Below are positions 7,822-20,386 of a stretch of DNA of 48,573 nucleotides, in pieces. The stretch is from the NCBI GenBank assembly GCA_025056745.1, contig JANWVQ010000027.1, forward strand, positions 1 to 48,573. The letters are read 5' to 3'. The stretch comes from Ignavibacterium sp. (GTDB lineage: Bacteria > Bacteroidota > Ignavibacteria > Ignavibacteriales > Ignavibacteriaceae). A program made the position numbers and the translations under genes. The notes under the pieces are model-generated. The model did not search any database and was not told where the DNA came from. It saw only the letters and a program-made list of their open reading frames with translations. How positions within the stretch are numbered: position 1 is the stretch's first letter; each line of letters opens with the position of its first letter.

Positions 7822-10007
7822 TTAACTTCTTTTTCTGGAATAATCCCTTTTTCTATTTCATCTTGTTTTGGGTATTTAATTCTTTTATGATTTTGAGTTA
7901 TTAGAATTGTCAAAAATGTTTCTTTGATTTTGTTTATATCAGAAAAATTTAACGGAGCCTCATCAAGCTGATGATCCTCTAATTTAGAATTAAAAATATT
8001 ATTAACTACATTTTTGATTTTCTCTTCTGTAGGTTCGGAAATTGATCTAACTGCAGATTCACATCCATCAGCGAGCATAACAATTGCTGTTTCCTTTGAA
8101 TTTGGTTTTGGCCCTTTATAGCGATAATCGTTAATGTTGACATTATTTTCACCGTATAGAACTTTTGCTTTCTCATAAAAATATGATAAAACAGATGTTC
8201 CGTGATGCATTGGGATGAAATCTATAATTTCAGGTGGAAGTTTGTTCAGTTTTGCTAATTCAATTCCTTCATCAATATGCTTTAAAATTATTTTTACGCT
8301 TTCCTCTGGTTTTAAGTTATCGTGGATATTTTCGCCTTTAATTTGATTTTCAATAAATGCTGAAGGATAAATTGTTTTTCCGATGTCGTGATATAATGCC
8401 CCAACTTTAGCCAGTAGTGAATTTCCTTCTACTTTTTCAGCAGCAGATTCAGAAAGTAAACTTACAGTTAAAGTGTGATTGAAAGTTCCAGGGGATTTAG
8501 CTGCTAATTCCCTTAATAATGGTCTTTCATAATTAGTTAGCTCAACTAAGGTTAATTCTGTAGTTATCTTAAAGATTTTTTCAATGAATATTAATAAACC
8601 ATAAGTTAAAGCAGGACTTACAATTGCATTTGAAGATGCAAAAGCTAATTCTATTAGAATAGTTTCTGCTTTTGCAAATCTTTCAAATCCAAAAGCAAGA
8701 ATTGTTGTTAAATATCCGATGAAAATAAAAATAAATGATCTGAAAATTTGAGTTCTATTTCTTATATCTCTAACCGTATATACGGACAAAGCTCCAGCTA
8801 CAAAATTTATAATCATAAAATTATAGTCGTTTCCACGAAGAGCTCCTACTATCATAGTTAAAATGGCTGTGGAATAAAATCCAACTCTTGAATCGAAGGT
8901 AATGGTAAGAATCATTGAGACAACAGGTATGAATATCAAATACTGAATCGGTGCTTTAATCGGAGCAGAGTTGATCAAAAATGTAATGAATGAAACGAAC
9001 ATATAAAACAAAGCAATTAATAATAATTTACTATTGTCGTAAAAAATTTTTTTCCTAAAGAGATATAGATAAATTCCAAGTATTGAAATTAAAGCACTGA
9101 TATGCAAGAATTTTCCAATGAATTGAAGAACATTTTCCCAAATTGTAATATCAAAATTCTTTGCTTCTTTATATGAGTCAATTTTTAGTTTGATTTGTTT
9201 GGTAATTCTATCGTGTTTAGCAACAATTCTTTCATTCTCGTTGACAATTCCAGAATATCTTGGTACGCTATTCCTCGCTTGTTCTATTTCAAGTTTGGTA
9301 GCTTCTTGATCAAATATTATGTTGGCTATTAAAAATTTATTTACAAATTCTTTCAATATTTCTTTGTATTCATCTTTAAGTTCAAGATTAGAAATAGAAT
9401 TATTTGCAATTTCATAAGCATCATCGTAAAAAAGAAAATCTTTTGCTGATGTGATTATATCAATATTTCCAACACGAAGTGCAATAGTATCTTTTTTAAT
9501 TTCATTTCTCTTTACGTTAAGAATGCCTTTTTGATTTAATTTAAGAAGTATTGGGTTTAGATAATCAATCAAATTATCAACAGAGATATTCCCTTTTCGA
9601 AATATTTTTTTCTCACGATGAATTGAGACTAAAGTTGAAAATGATTTCGGGGATAGGAAAGTTGGATTGATAAAATCAGATGCTTCAACTTTTATACTTT
9701 CATCTAAAATTTCAATAAGCTTTTTCTTAAATGAATTGATAGAATCAGTTATTGAAAAATTTTTTTTAACAAAAACCGGAAAAACAGTTCTTTCTGCTTC
9801 TTGAAGTTCTTTTTCATAAATAGCAGCATCTTTAAGAATTGGGAAGCTAATTGTTGCAATTAAATCTTCTCTTGTCCAAATTGCCCCCTCCGACACTTGA
9901 AAATCAAGTGACTCACCTTTGGGAAACATAAAGACAATGAATAAAGTAGTAATTACGAAGATTAAAATTCTTCTTTTATAACCTTTTTTTACATTTTCAG
10001 ATTTCAT
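7818..10007 (-). CDS. HD-domain membrane phosphohydrolase, PgpH-like c-di-AMP phosphodiesterase
   Basis: The 729-residue protein has the layout of the 7TMR-HDED (YqfF/PgpH) family. It has an N-terminal membrane anchor, an extracytoplasmic region (~35-300), about seven membrane segments (~305-490) and a cytoplasmic HD domain. Metal-binding residues are visible in TFNHTLTVSLL, GALYHDIGKT, FIPMHHGTS and VMLADGCESA. Characterised members hydrolyse cyclic di-AMP, so this protein probably lowers that second messenger in response to an envelope signal. No diadenylate cyclase gene is present in the window. It lies 2 bases after the HAD phosphatase gene and overlaps the recombinase gene by four bases. 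Confidence 0.92.
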   Translation of the reverse strand: MKSENVKKGYKRRILIFVITTLFIVFMFPKGESLDFQVSEGAIWTREDLIATISFPILKDAAIYEKELQEAERTVFPVFVKKNFSITDSINSFKKKLIEILDESIKVEASDFINPTFLSPKSFSTLVSIHREKKIFRKGNISVDNLIDYLNPILLKLNQKGILNVKRNEIKKDTIALRVGNIDIITSAKDFLFYDDAYEIANNSISNLELKDEYKEILKEFVNKFLIANIIFDQEATKLEIEQARNSVPRYSGIVNENERIVAKHDRITKQIKLKIDSYKEAKNFDITIWENVLQFIGKFLHISALISILGIYLYLFRKKIFYDNSKLLLIALFYMFVSFITFLINSAPIKAPIQYLIFIPVVSMILTITFDSRVGFYSTAILTMIVGALRGNDYNFMIINFVAGALSVYTVRDIRNRTQIFRSFIFIFIGYLTTILAFGFERFAKAETILIELAFASSNAIVSPALTYGLLIFIEKIFKITTELTLVELTNYERPLLRELAAKSPGTFNHTLTVSLLSESAAEKVEGNSLLAKVGALYHDIGKTIYPSAFIENQIKGENIHDNLKPEESVKIILKHIDEGIELAKLNKLPPEIIDFIPMHHGTSVLSYFYEKAKVLYGENNVNINDYRYKGPKPNSKETAIVMLADGCESAVRSISEPTEEKIKNVVNNIFNSKLEDHQLDEAPLNFSDINKIKETFLTILITQNHKRIKYPKQDEIEKGIIPEKEVK

Positions 10008-10009
10008 TA

Positions 10010-10876
10010 TCAGCTTTTAAGGAAAATTATTTTTTCTAAAATCTCGTTTAATCCTTCTTCATCATTTGATTTTTTTAAGATGATGTCAGCTTTCAATTTA
10101 AGTTTTTGAATTGAGTTTTTTAAGGCAACTTTAATAGCATCTGTATTAAACATTGAAATGTCGTTATACCAATCACCAGCAACTAAAGCATTTTTTTCTT
10201 TAACTTTTAGATATTTTAATAACTTATACAATGCATTTCCTTTTGATGAACCAGCTTTTCTGCATTCCAGATAATGAATATTCGGATATAGCCTTGAACG
10301 AAATACATTAACTGTATTTCCGAAAGAAAATGGAAATTTAAGTCTTCGAGCCATTTGTTCAAGGCTCTTTTTATTATCGCTGGTGCAAACTATTTCTAAT
10401 GTATCCTTGATGTATTTTTCAAAACTATTGACTTCTGTGTATTTGGCTCCTGCTTTCTCTAAAATCATCGGAAGAGTTGCACTATCTTCATTATGGAAAA
10501 TCTCATCTTCGTGACAAAGCCCTATTTGAATTAGATTTGTCTCTGCATATTTGATAGCTTTTTTTACCACACTTGGTCTAATAACAGCTTTGTGAAGAAT
10601 TACGTTTCCAGATTTGTTTTTCACCAAAGCACCATCGAGAGAAATAAGAGGAATATCAATATCAAATAAATTAGCATACTTAATAATCGATGAATGAACT
10701 CTTCCTGAAGCAAATGTTATATAAACTCCCATCTTTAACAAAGAATCAATTGAATTCTTTATGTTTATTGGGAGCTTCCCTTCACGATTTAATAGAGTTC
10801 CATCAAGGTCTAAAATCATCAATTGGACGTTTTTTAAGTCTGAATCAGATATTTTTCTCATTGTTTTTGCGAACAC
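10010..10876 (-). CDS. Cof-type HAD-superfamily phosphatase
   Basis: This 288-residue protein has the HAD motifs in order: motif I LMILDLDGTLL with nucleophile Asp23, motif II in FASGR, and motif III/IV GDWYNDISMF. The insertion between them is of the C2 cap type found in Cof/YbiV sugar-phosphate or flavin-phosphate phosphatases. The substrate is unknown. Two in-frame starts are possible: ATG at 10876, and an internal ATG five codons later that would give MRKISDSD. The longer one is kept without strong evidence. It is the first gene of the six-gene minus-strand operon. Confidence 0.9.
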   Translation of the reverse strand: MFAKTMRKISDSDLKNVQLMILDLDGTLLNREGKLPINIKNSIDSLLKMGVYITFASGRVHSSIIKYANLFDIDIPLISLDGALVKNKSGNVILHKAVIRPSVVKKAIKYAETNLIQIGLCHEDEIFHNEDSATLPMILEKAGAKYTEVNSFEKYIKDTLEIVCTSDNKKSLEQMARRLKFPFSFGNTVNVFRSRLYPNIHYLECRKAGSSKGNALYKLLKYLKVKEKNALVAGDWYNDISMFNTDAIKVALKNSIQKLKLKADIILKKSNDEEGLNEILEKIIFLKS

Positions 10877-10932
10877 TATTTTCTTTAAATTAATGTATCA
10901 AAATATTTTAATTATTTGAAGAAAACAATTAA

Positions 10933-11739
10933 ATGGATTTTTCAGTTATATACATAATAATTGCAATTTTAGTAGTGATATTTTTTATATATAAGATTTC
11001 ACAAGGTAAAAAACAAAAAATACCATACCGCACTCGTAAAATACTCGAGCATAGCATTGAAATTGAAATGGATAAAGGGGATGAAGAGGATTTTGCTCAA
11101 AGAGCAAAGGAAAGAGAAAAATTAAAAGACTACAAAGGTGCTTTAGAAGACTATGATAAAGCTCTAACTATTTCTGCTCCTGATTACGAAATTCTTTTCA
11201 GAAGGGGAATCGCTAAAACAAAACTTAATGATTTTAACGGAGCAATACAGGATTTTACTTTTGCAATAAACCTTAATCAACAAGAAGCATCAGCTTACTA
11301 TGCAAGAGGCTTATGCTATAGCCATCAAAAATTGTATAATGAGGCAATTTCAGATTACTCAAAGGCATTAGAAAGGGGGCTTAAGGAATCCTTGGCGTTT
11401 TATCATAGAGGGAAAGCTTATGTTGAACTTAATATGTTTGTCGAAGCAAAACGAGATTTTCAGAACTATTTGAATCATAAACAAGATAGTGCTGAGGCAA
11501 ATTATTACATCGGTTTTTGTGATTACAACTTAGGTAACTATCAGGAAAGCTTAAAAAAATTAGATAAATGTATTGAATTAAACCCTAATCACGAGTCTGC
11601 ATATTTTTATAGAGCTATGTGTAAAAAAGAGCAGAATGACTTAGAAGGATGTTGTAAGGATCTTGATTTGGCATTAAAAAAGGGTTATTTGTTAGCTTAT
11701 CATTACATCAAACAATATTGCAAAGAATCTAAAAATTAA
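10933..11739 (+). CDS. Membrane-anchored tetratricopeptide-repeat protein
   Basis: The 268-residue product has one N-terminal membrane helix (about residues 4-24, ending before QGKKQK). A basic linker follows, then about six consecutive TPR units from residue ~48 to ~255. Typical units read YKGALEDYDKALTI, FNGAIQDFTFAINL and YQESLKKLDKCIEL. It would present a protein-binding superhelix, probably in the cytoplasm given the positive residues after the helix, although orientation is not certain. No catalytic domain is present. It is a single gene between a divergent operon upstream and a convergent one downstream. No promoter motif was found in the 56 bases before it. Confidence 0.88.
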   Translation: MDFSVIYIIIAILVVIFFIYKISQGKKQKIPYRTRKILEHSIEIEMDKGDEEDFAQRAKEREKLKDYKGALEDYDKALTISAPDYEILFRRGIAKTKLNDFNGAIQDFTFAINLNQQEASAYYARGLCYSHQKLYNEAISDYSKALERGLKESLAFYHRGKAYVELNMFVEAKRDFQNYLNHKQDSAEANYYIGFCDYNLGNYQESLKKLDKCIELNPNHESAYFYRAMCKKEQNDLEGCCKDLDLALKKGYLLAYHYIKQYCKESKN

Positions 11740-11857
11740 TATTCTCTAATTAAATTCTTGATTATTCGTTTAACTTCATTCTGTTGATTTAATAGTAATT
11801 CAATAGATGAATAGAAAAGTTTAAATATCCGATTAAAGTTTTGTATAAAAATTAGTT

Positions 11858-15261
<3,404 letters not shown>

Positions 15262-15266
15262 ATTTC

Positions 15267-16715
15267 CTAATTTACTTTAACTAATTTGGCTGCAAAGACT
15301 CCATCCATTTGATGTTTATGAGGAAAAGTTTGAACACATCCTTGATCATCAATTACATCATCAGGTAGTAAACCATTAGCAGGTTTTAATTGAAAGTCTG
15401 GATTTGATTCAAGAAATTTCTTAACAACCTGAAAATTTTCTTCTTCTTCAATTGAGCAAGTACTATAAACTATAATTCCTCCTGGTTTAACTAATGTAGC
15501 TGCTTTTTGTAATAGTTTTAATTGATGCTCAGACATTTTTTTGACATCAAAAATATCCTTTTTCCATTTAATGTCAGGTTTTTTTGATAATGTACCTGTC
15601 CCTGTGCAAGGTGCATCTAATAAAATTCTATCAAATGGAGCATCTTTGAATTCTAATGCATCGGCAACTACAGGAGTAATTGATTTTATTCCTAAACGTT
15701 CATTGTTCTTTTCTAACAACTTCAATCTCGATTCAAATTTATCCAGAGCAATAATCTCACCTTTATCTTTCATTAAATCAGCAATGTAGGCTGATTTACC
15801 TCCCGGAGCAGCACACATATCTAAAACTCTCATTCCTGGAATTACATCAAGAAGTTTGCAGGAAAATCCCGTGCTTTCATCTTGAATGCTAAAATAGCCT
15901 TTAGAGAAATATTCCCAAGCAGTTATGTTTGTAAGATTCAAAAGTTTGACGAAATCAGGGTTGTATTTGCCAACTCGATATTTCAAATTTACAGAATCAA
16001 GCAATCTTAAAAATTCTTCTTGATTTGTTTTCAGAGAATTTATTCTTAATGTCAAGGAAGGTTTTTCGTTATTTGCTAATAATAATTTTTCAGTTTCTTC
16101 TCTTCCAAATCTCTCGAGATATCTTTTAATCATCCAACTAGGATGAGAATAATAAGCTGATAAATAACCAATTAAATCCTCATCTGGATTTGGATATCTA
16201 ATTCCATCTTTTGCTTTGAGTATATTTCGAAGGATTGCATTACTGATGTTAGCTACTTTCTGACCTTGAAGTTTTTTTACAAATTCAACAGCCTCATTAA
16301 CTGCCGCATAATCAGGAATTTTATCTAAAAAAAACACTTGGTAAAGTGCTACTCTCAAGCCATTCTTTAAATCGGGAATTCCTTTTGCAAATTGTCCTTT
16401 GTAAAATCCATTCAAAATCCAATCTAATCTTCCCATCCATCGAACAACGCCGTGAACTATTTCAAAAAGTAATGCTTTATCTTGACCCGATAATTCCGAA
16501 TTTTTCAACTCAAAATCTATTAGCTTGTCTAAATATGCATCTGTTTTTTCAATACGGTTTAGAATCTTAACAGCTAAACCACGAACACCAGTGTATAAAT
16601 CAACAACTCTATGTTCTTCTAATGGAAGTTTAATCCCAGCCGTAATATCAGAAGGAATTATTTCTTCATCATCAACAGGTTTTTCTACTAAATTATTATT
16701 TTCATTTATATCCAT
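15267..16715 (-). CDS. rsmB: 16S rRNA (cytosine-967-C5) methyltransferase RsmB
   Basis: The 482-residue enzyme has a NusB-like RNA-binding domain (~45-180) followed by an SAM-dependent m5C methyltransferase domain. Visible motifs are the SAM-binding VLDMCAAPGGKSAYIADLM, the proton-shuttle cysteine in LDAPCTGTGTLSKKP and the catalytic cysteine in VYSTCSIEEEEN. It methylates C967 of 16S rRNA in characterised relatives. A charged extension of about 40 residues (MDINENNNLVEKP...) precedes the NusB domain. No internal Met offers a shorter start, so the extension appears real. It overlaps the end of the GlmU-like gene by 14 bases. Confidence 0.94.
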   Translation of the reverse strand: MDINENNNLVEKPVDDEEIIPSDITAGIKLPLEEHRVVDLYTGVRGLAVKILNRIEKTDAYLDKLIDFELKNSELSGQDKALLFEIVHGVVRWMGRLDWILNGFYKGQFAKGIPDLKNGLRVALYQVFFLDKIPDYAAVNEAVEFVKKLQGQKVANISNAILRNILKAKDGIRYPNPDEDLIGYLSAYYSHPSWMIKRYLERFGREETEKLLLANNEKPSLTLRINSLKTNQEEFLRLLDSVNLKYRVGKYNPDFVKLLNLTNITAWEYFSKGYFSIQDESTGFSCKLLDVIPGMRVLDMCAAPGGKSAYIADLMKDKGEIIALDKFESRLKLLEKNNERLGIKSITPVVADALEFKDAPFDRILLDAPCTGTGTLSKKPDIKWKKDIFDVKKMSEHQLKLLQKAATLVKPGGIIVYSTCSIEEEENFQVVKKFLESNPDFQLKPANGLLPDDVIDDQGCVQTFPHKHQMDGVFAAKLVKVN

Positions 16716-17949
16716 ACTTTTCTCTAATTAGTTTCGTATCATTAAAAATTTTTTCAAATAAAATAAAATCATTTTCGTTAAATTCTTTGCCTCTTCTTGC
16801 ATAAACGATTTTTGCTACTTCAATAGCTTTATCTAATTCAAAAGTGTTTTTATTTGAAATACTTCCCCAAGAAAATGATGGAATAAATTTATTGGTTAAT
16901 CCTTCTCCAAAAACATTACAACAAAAACCTACAACAGTTGAAGTATTAAATCGTGTCCCAATAGCAGATTTCAGATGATCGCCAGCTAATAATCCTAAGA
17001 ACTGGATATCAGTTTTGATTTTGTCAAAAGATAATTCAACCTGAATTTTAGAATAATTGTTTTTAAGATTACTTGTTATTGTTCCAGCTCCTAAATTGAC
17101 CCAACTTCCGAGATATGAATGACCTAAAAATCCATCGTGTTGCTTATTTGAATAATCCAATATAATCGAATTTGAAATCTCTCCTGCTACCTTACAAAAA
17201 TCTCCTATTGATGTCCCACTATAAATTTGTGAGTTGCTTTTAACTAATGAATTTTTCCCAATGTAGCAAGGACCAGATACTACAGAATTGTGCATAACTT
17301 GAGCATTATCGTCAATTATTATTGGTCCTTTTGAAGCATCTAAAATCACATTGAACCCAATTTTAGCAGTATCTGAGATAAAAATTGATTTCTCGTTTAT
17401 TAATTTAACCGAAATATCTAACACTGGAATATGATTCTTCTTGAAGAAAATATTAAAATCTTGTTCAATAAACAGTTCATTTTTATATAGAATTTCCCAA
17501 ATGTATGTAAAATACTTTAAATCTATTGAATATTGATTTAATCCTGAAAATAATTTCTTATCGAAAGATGGTTTTTGATCGATAAAAAATTTTCTTATTA
17601 AATTTTTTTCTAAAAAAGATGCAATTAAAATATCACCATTTTTTAGTACGTAATTTCCTTCAAAGCTTTTTGATAAAATATTTCTAATCTCTAAATCTGG
17701 AATTATTCTTCCATTGATAAATAGATAGTCATCTTCAACAAATTCATTTTTTAATATTTTATCATCTTGATACTCAAGAGAGTCTTTCAAATAATCTCTA
17801 AAAAGAAGAGTGTAAGAATCAAATTTCAAAATTTTTGAAATTTTTTCTCTGATTGTTGTTGACCCAATTTTCAAATCGAAAACTGGTCTGCTAAAAATCA
17901 GTGGCTCAAATTTATAATATTCATCGTCTTCAAAAATGCATAGTTGCAT
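16702..17949 (-). CDS. GlmU-family sugar nucleotidyltransferase with left-handed beta-helix
   Basis: The 415-residue protein begins LCIFEDDEYYKFEPLIFSRP followed by FDLKIGSTTIREKI. This is the start seen in the alternative GlmU family of Bacteroidota (UDP-GlcNAc diphosphorylase / GlcN-1-P acetyltransferase-like, TIGR03991 type). The C-terminal half is a hexapeptide-repeat helix (SGPCYIGKNSLVKSNSQIYS, GAGTITSN, LGLLAGDHLKSAIGTRFNTS). It probably supplies UDP-GlcNAc or a related nucleotide sugar for peptidoglycan or LPS. The classical N-terminal nucleotide loop of E. coli GlmU is not recognisable, so the exact substrates are uncertain. It is the first gene of its operon, with 185 bases separating it from divergent purC. 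Confidence 0.85.
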   Translation of the reverse strand: MQLCIFEDDEYYKFEPLIFSRPVFDLKIGSTTIREKISKILKFDSYTLLFRDYLKDSLEYQDDKILKNEFVEDDYLFINGRIIPDLEIRNILSKSFEGNYVLKNGDILIASFLEKNLIRKFFIDQKPSFDKKLFSGLNQYSIDLKYFTYIWEILYKNELFIEQDFNIFFKKNHIPVLDISVKLINEKSIFISDTAKIGFNVILDASKGPIIIDDNAQVMHNSVVSGPCYIGKNSLVKSNSQIYSGTSIGDFCKVAGEISNSIILDYSNKQHDGFLGHSYLGSWVNLGAGTITSNLKNNYSKIQVELSFDKIKTDIQFLGLLAGDHLKSAIGTRFNTSTVVGFCCNVFGEGLTNKFIPSFSWGSISNKNTFELDKAIEVAKIVYARRGKEFNENDFILFEKIFNDTKLIREKYGYK

Positions 17950-18106
17950 AATAAACTCTTTATTTTTGAATGAAAAAAATAATCATTTAATTCAAATAAT
18001 TCATTGTAAAAATGTGGCTTAATTTGTTTTTGTCTTTTTTATAGTTATCGTTTTATTAGAGATTCTCAGTTAAATAATTCTATCATAAGATTCAGATATT
18101 ATAAAT

Positions 18107-18114
18107 TATATTTG
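18107..18114 (+). promoter_or_regulatory. Candidate -7 element (TATATTTG) for the purC operon
   Basis: TATATTTG matches the Bacteroidota TAnnTTTG element and lies 20 bases before the purC ATG. No TTTG or TTG is found at the expected distance upstream, so this is only a half-match. The rest of the divergent spacer (17950-18106) shows no further motif I can support. Confidence 0.35.
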
Positions 18115-18134
18115 CTAATAAATTAATCTTAAAT

Positions 18135-19043
18135 ATGAAACCTCAAGTAATTATTGAGACAAACTTCCCGAAATTAAATTTATTAAAACGTGGTAAAGTT
18201 CGAGACATCTATGATTTAGGTGAAAGTCTTTTGATAGTATCCACTGACAGAATCTCTGCTTATGATGTTATTATGGAGCAAGGTATTCCATTCAAGGGAT
18301 TTATTCTAACGAAGATTTCAGAATTTTGGTTTAATCTATTGAGTGATGTTGTTGAAAATCATCTTATCTCAACAGATGTCAATGACTTTCCAGATATATG
18401 CTCAGACTATCTTGATGAATTAAAAAACAGAAGTATGCTCGTCAAAAAGACTAAAGTGATTCCGATTGAGTGTGTTGTAAGAGGATTTATCTCAGGTTCT
18501 GCCTGGAATGATTATCTAAAAATTGGTGAAGTCTGTGGAATTAAATTACCTTTAGGATTAAAAGAGTCCCAAAAACTTGAAGAGCCAATTTTTACCCCAG
18601 CAACCAAAGAAGAAATTGGAAGACACGATGAAAATATTTCAGAGAATAGAGCAGCTGAGCTTGTTGGAGAGGATGTAATTGTTTTTTTGAAAAATATTTC
18701 TTTAAATATTTATAAAAAAGCCTATGAATTTGCTTTGAGTAGAGGAATTATTATTGCTGATACAAAAATGGAATTCGGTTTTTATGATAACAAAATAATT
18801 TTAATTGATGAACTTCTTACTCCAGACTCAAGCAGATTTTGGGATGTAAGAAAGTATCAGATTGGTAAATCTCAGGAAAGTTTTGATAAGCAATATCTAA
18901 GAGATTATCTGAATTCAATAAATTTTAACCGAAAACCACCCGCACCTAAATTGCCGGATGAGATAATTAAAAATACAAGTCTAAAATATCAAGAAGCTTT
19001 GGAACGACTAACTGGGAAATCAATTTATGAGTTTATTTCCTAA
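18135..19043 (+). CDS. purC: SAICAR synthetase PurC
   Basis: The 302-residue enzyme catalyses ATP-dependent condensation of CAIR with aspartate in purine synthesis. Family motifs are clear: RGKVRDIYDLGESLLIVSTD near the N terminus, STDRISAYDVIM, IECVVRGFISGSAW, FTPATKEEIGRHDENIS and LIDELLTPDSSRFW. The length suits the ~300-residue form of the family. It opens the eight-gene plus-strand cluster that extends to recX. Other purine genes are not linked here. The downstream DUF971 gene starts inside its last 17 bases. Confidence 0.97.
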   Translation: MKPQVIIETNFPKLNLLKRGKVRDIYDLGESLLIVSTDRISAYDVIMEQGIPFKGFILTKISEFWFNLLSDVVENHLISTDVNDFPDICSDYLDELKNRSMLVKKTKVIPIECVVRGFISGSAWNDYLKIGEVCGIKLPLGLKESQKLEEPIFTPATKEEIGRHDENISENRAAELVGEDVIVFLKNISLNIYKKAYEFALSRGIIIADTKMEFGFYDNKIILIDELLTPDSSRFWDVRKYQIGKSQESFDKQYLRDYLNSINFNRKPPAPKLPDEIIKNTSLKYQEALERLTGKSIYEFIS

Positions 19044-19335
19044 ACAAATTAAGTTATCAGAAAGTAAAGATAGGTTATTTATAAGTTGGAATGATAATAC
19101 TAACCAGGTGATTACATTATTGAAATTAAGGAAACTTTGCCCGTGTGCAACTTGCTTAGCAGAAAAAGAAAATCAGAGTCCTACTTATATTCCTCTTTAT
19201 TCAGAAAATCAAATAAAAATTAGTTCCATAAATCAGGTAGGGAGTTATGCGATTACAATTGTTTGGCAAGATGGTCATAATACAGGCATATATGAATTTC
19301 CCTATTTGAGAATGATTGCTGATAAAATGGAATAG
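19027..19335 (+). CDS. DUF971 (GBBH-like N-terminal domain) protein
   Basis: The 102-residue protein matches the small DUF971 fold: FISWNDNTNQVITLLKLRKLC, then a cysteine pair in CPCATC, and a terminal VWQDGHNTGIYEFPYLRM. This domain is related to the N-terminal zinc-binding domain of gamma-butyrobetaine hydroxylase. Stand-alone members are often linked to iron-sulfur cluster handling, but no function is proven. It starts inside purC (17-base overlap) and ends 2 bases before pgsA, so it is co-transcribed with both. Confidence 0.88.
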   Translation: MSLFPKQIKLSESKDRLFISWNDNTNQVITLLKLRKLCPCATCLAEKENQSPTYIPLYSENQIKISSINQVGSYAITIVWQDGHNTGIYEFPYLRMIADKME

Positions 19336-19337
19336 AT

Positions 19338-19943
19338 ATGATATTACCAAATCAATTAACTATTTTACGAATTATTCTCACTCCTATTTTCCTGATTTTA
19401 TTTTTGTCAAAAAATTCTACAATGATTCAAATATCTTTTATTGTTTATCTCATCGCTGCAATCACTGATTGGTATGATGGTTGGCTTGCGAGAAAATTTA
19501 ATTATATAACTGCTTGGGGAAAATTTTGGGATCCATTGGCTGATAAAATTTTAACTTCAACTGTTTTTATTGGATTTGTTGTAGTTGGAATTTTAGAACT
19601 TTGGATGGTGAGTTTAGTTATTTTAAGAGATTTAATTGTTACATTACTCCGTTTGCTTGCTGATAGTAGAGGCATTCCTTTTAAGACAACTTACTATGCA
19701 AAATGGAAAACTTTTTTGCAAATGTTTTTTTTATATTATTTACTTGTTGGTTATGTTCTACAACATACAAATTATTTTGTTATAAACTATGGTGATTATA
19801 TAAGAATGATGATGAATAAAGATTTGATTTACTTTGTTATGCTGATCATTACTTTAATAACTGTTCATTCAGGAATTTCATACATCGCTGTCAATTCACA
19901 ATTAATAAAAAAAATATTAAATGAAACAAATAAATTGGTTTGA
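19338..19943 (+). CDS. pgsA: CDP-diacylglycerol-glycerol-3-phosphate 3-phosphatidyltransferase PgsA
   Basis: The 201-residue integral membrane protein carries the CDP-alcohol phosphotransferase signature D-(x)2-DG-(x)2-AR-(x)8-G-(x)3-D-(x)3-D, seen here in ITDWYDGWLARKF and WGKFWDPLADKIL. Several membrane helices follow. It makes phosphatidylglycerophosphate from CDP-diacylglycerol and glycerol-3-phosphate. The next gene, overlapping by 23 bases, encodes a PgpA-type phosphatase for the following step, which supports PgsA over other members of this family such as phosphatidylserine synthase. Confidence 0.93.
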   Translation: MILPNQLTILRIILTPIFLILFLSKNSTMIQISFIVYLIAAITDWYDGWLARKFNYITAWGKFWDPLADKILTSTVFIGFVVVGILELWMVSLVILRDLIVTLLRLLADSRGIPFKTTYYAKWKTFLQMFFLYYLLVGYVLQHTNYFVINYGDYIRMMMNKDLIYFVMLIITLITVHSGISYIAVNSQLIKKILNETNKLV

Positions 19944-20379
19944 AAAAATTATTGGATCAGGTTTATATACTGGTTACATACCATTTGCATCAGGGACTTT
20001 TGGAAGCTTAGTCGCTTTGATAATCTATTTGATAATTCCAAAATCAGAAGATATTAGAGCTTTAATTTTTTTAATAATTCTTTTTACAATCGTAGGAGTA
20101 ATTGTCTCAGCAAAATTTGAAAAAATATATGGCAAAGACCCAGCTGAATGCACAATTGATGAATGGGTTGGAACTTGGATTTCATTCATAAATCTTCCAA
20201 AAGATCTTTTATGGATTTCAACATCATTCTTAATTTGGAGATTTTTAGATGTTGTAAAACCTTTTCCAGCTCGACATTCTGAAAAATTACCTAGTGGTTT
20301 TGGAATAATGGCTGACGATATAATCTCTGGTTTTTATACATTTTTAATAATGCAAATAATTTATTATCTATCTAACTGA
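19921..20379 (+). CDS. pgpA: Phosphatidylglycerophosphatase A PgpA
   Basis: The 152-residue membrane protein matches PgpA along its length: SGLYTGYIPFASGTFGSL near the N terminus, CTIDEWVGTWISF in the middle, and FLDVVKPFPARHSEKLPSGF followed by GIMADDIISGFYTF. It removes the phosphate from phosphatidylglycerophosphate to give phosphatidylglycerol at the inner membrane. It starts within the end of pgsA, so the two consecutive steps of phosphatidylglycerol synthesis are translationally linked. It ends 7 bases before cinA. Confidence 0.94.
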   Translation: MKQINWFEKIIGSGLYTGYIPFASGTFGSLVALIIYLIIPKSEDIRALIFLIILFTIVGVIVSAKFEKIYGKDPAECTIDEWVGTWISFINLPKDLLWISTSFLIWRFLDVVKPFPARHSEKLPSGFGIMADDIISGFYTFLIMQIIYYLSN

Positions 20380-20386
20380 AAAACTT

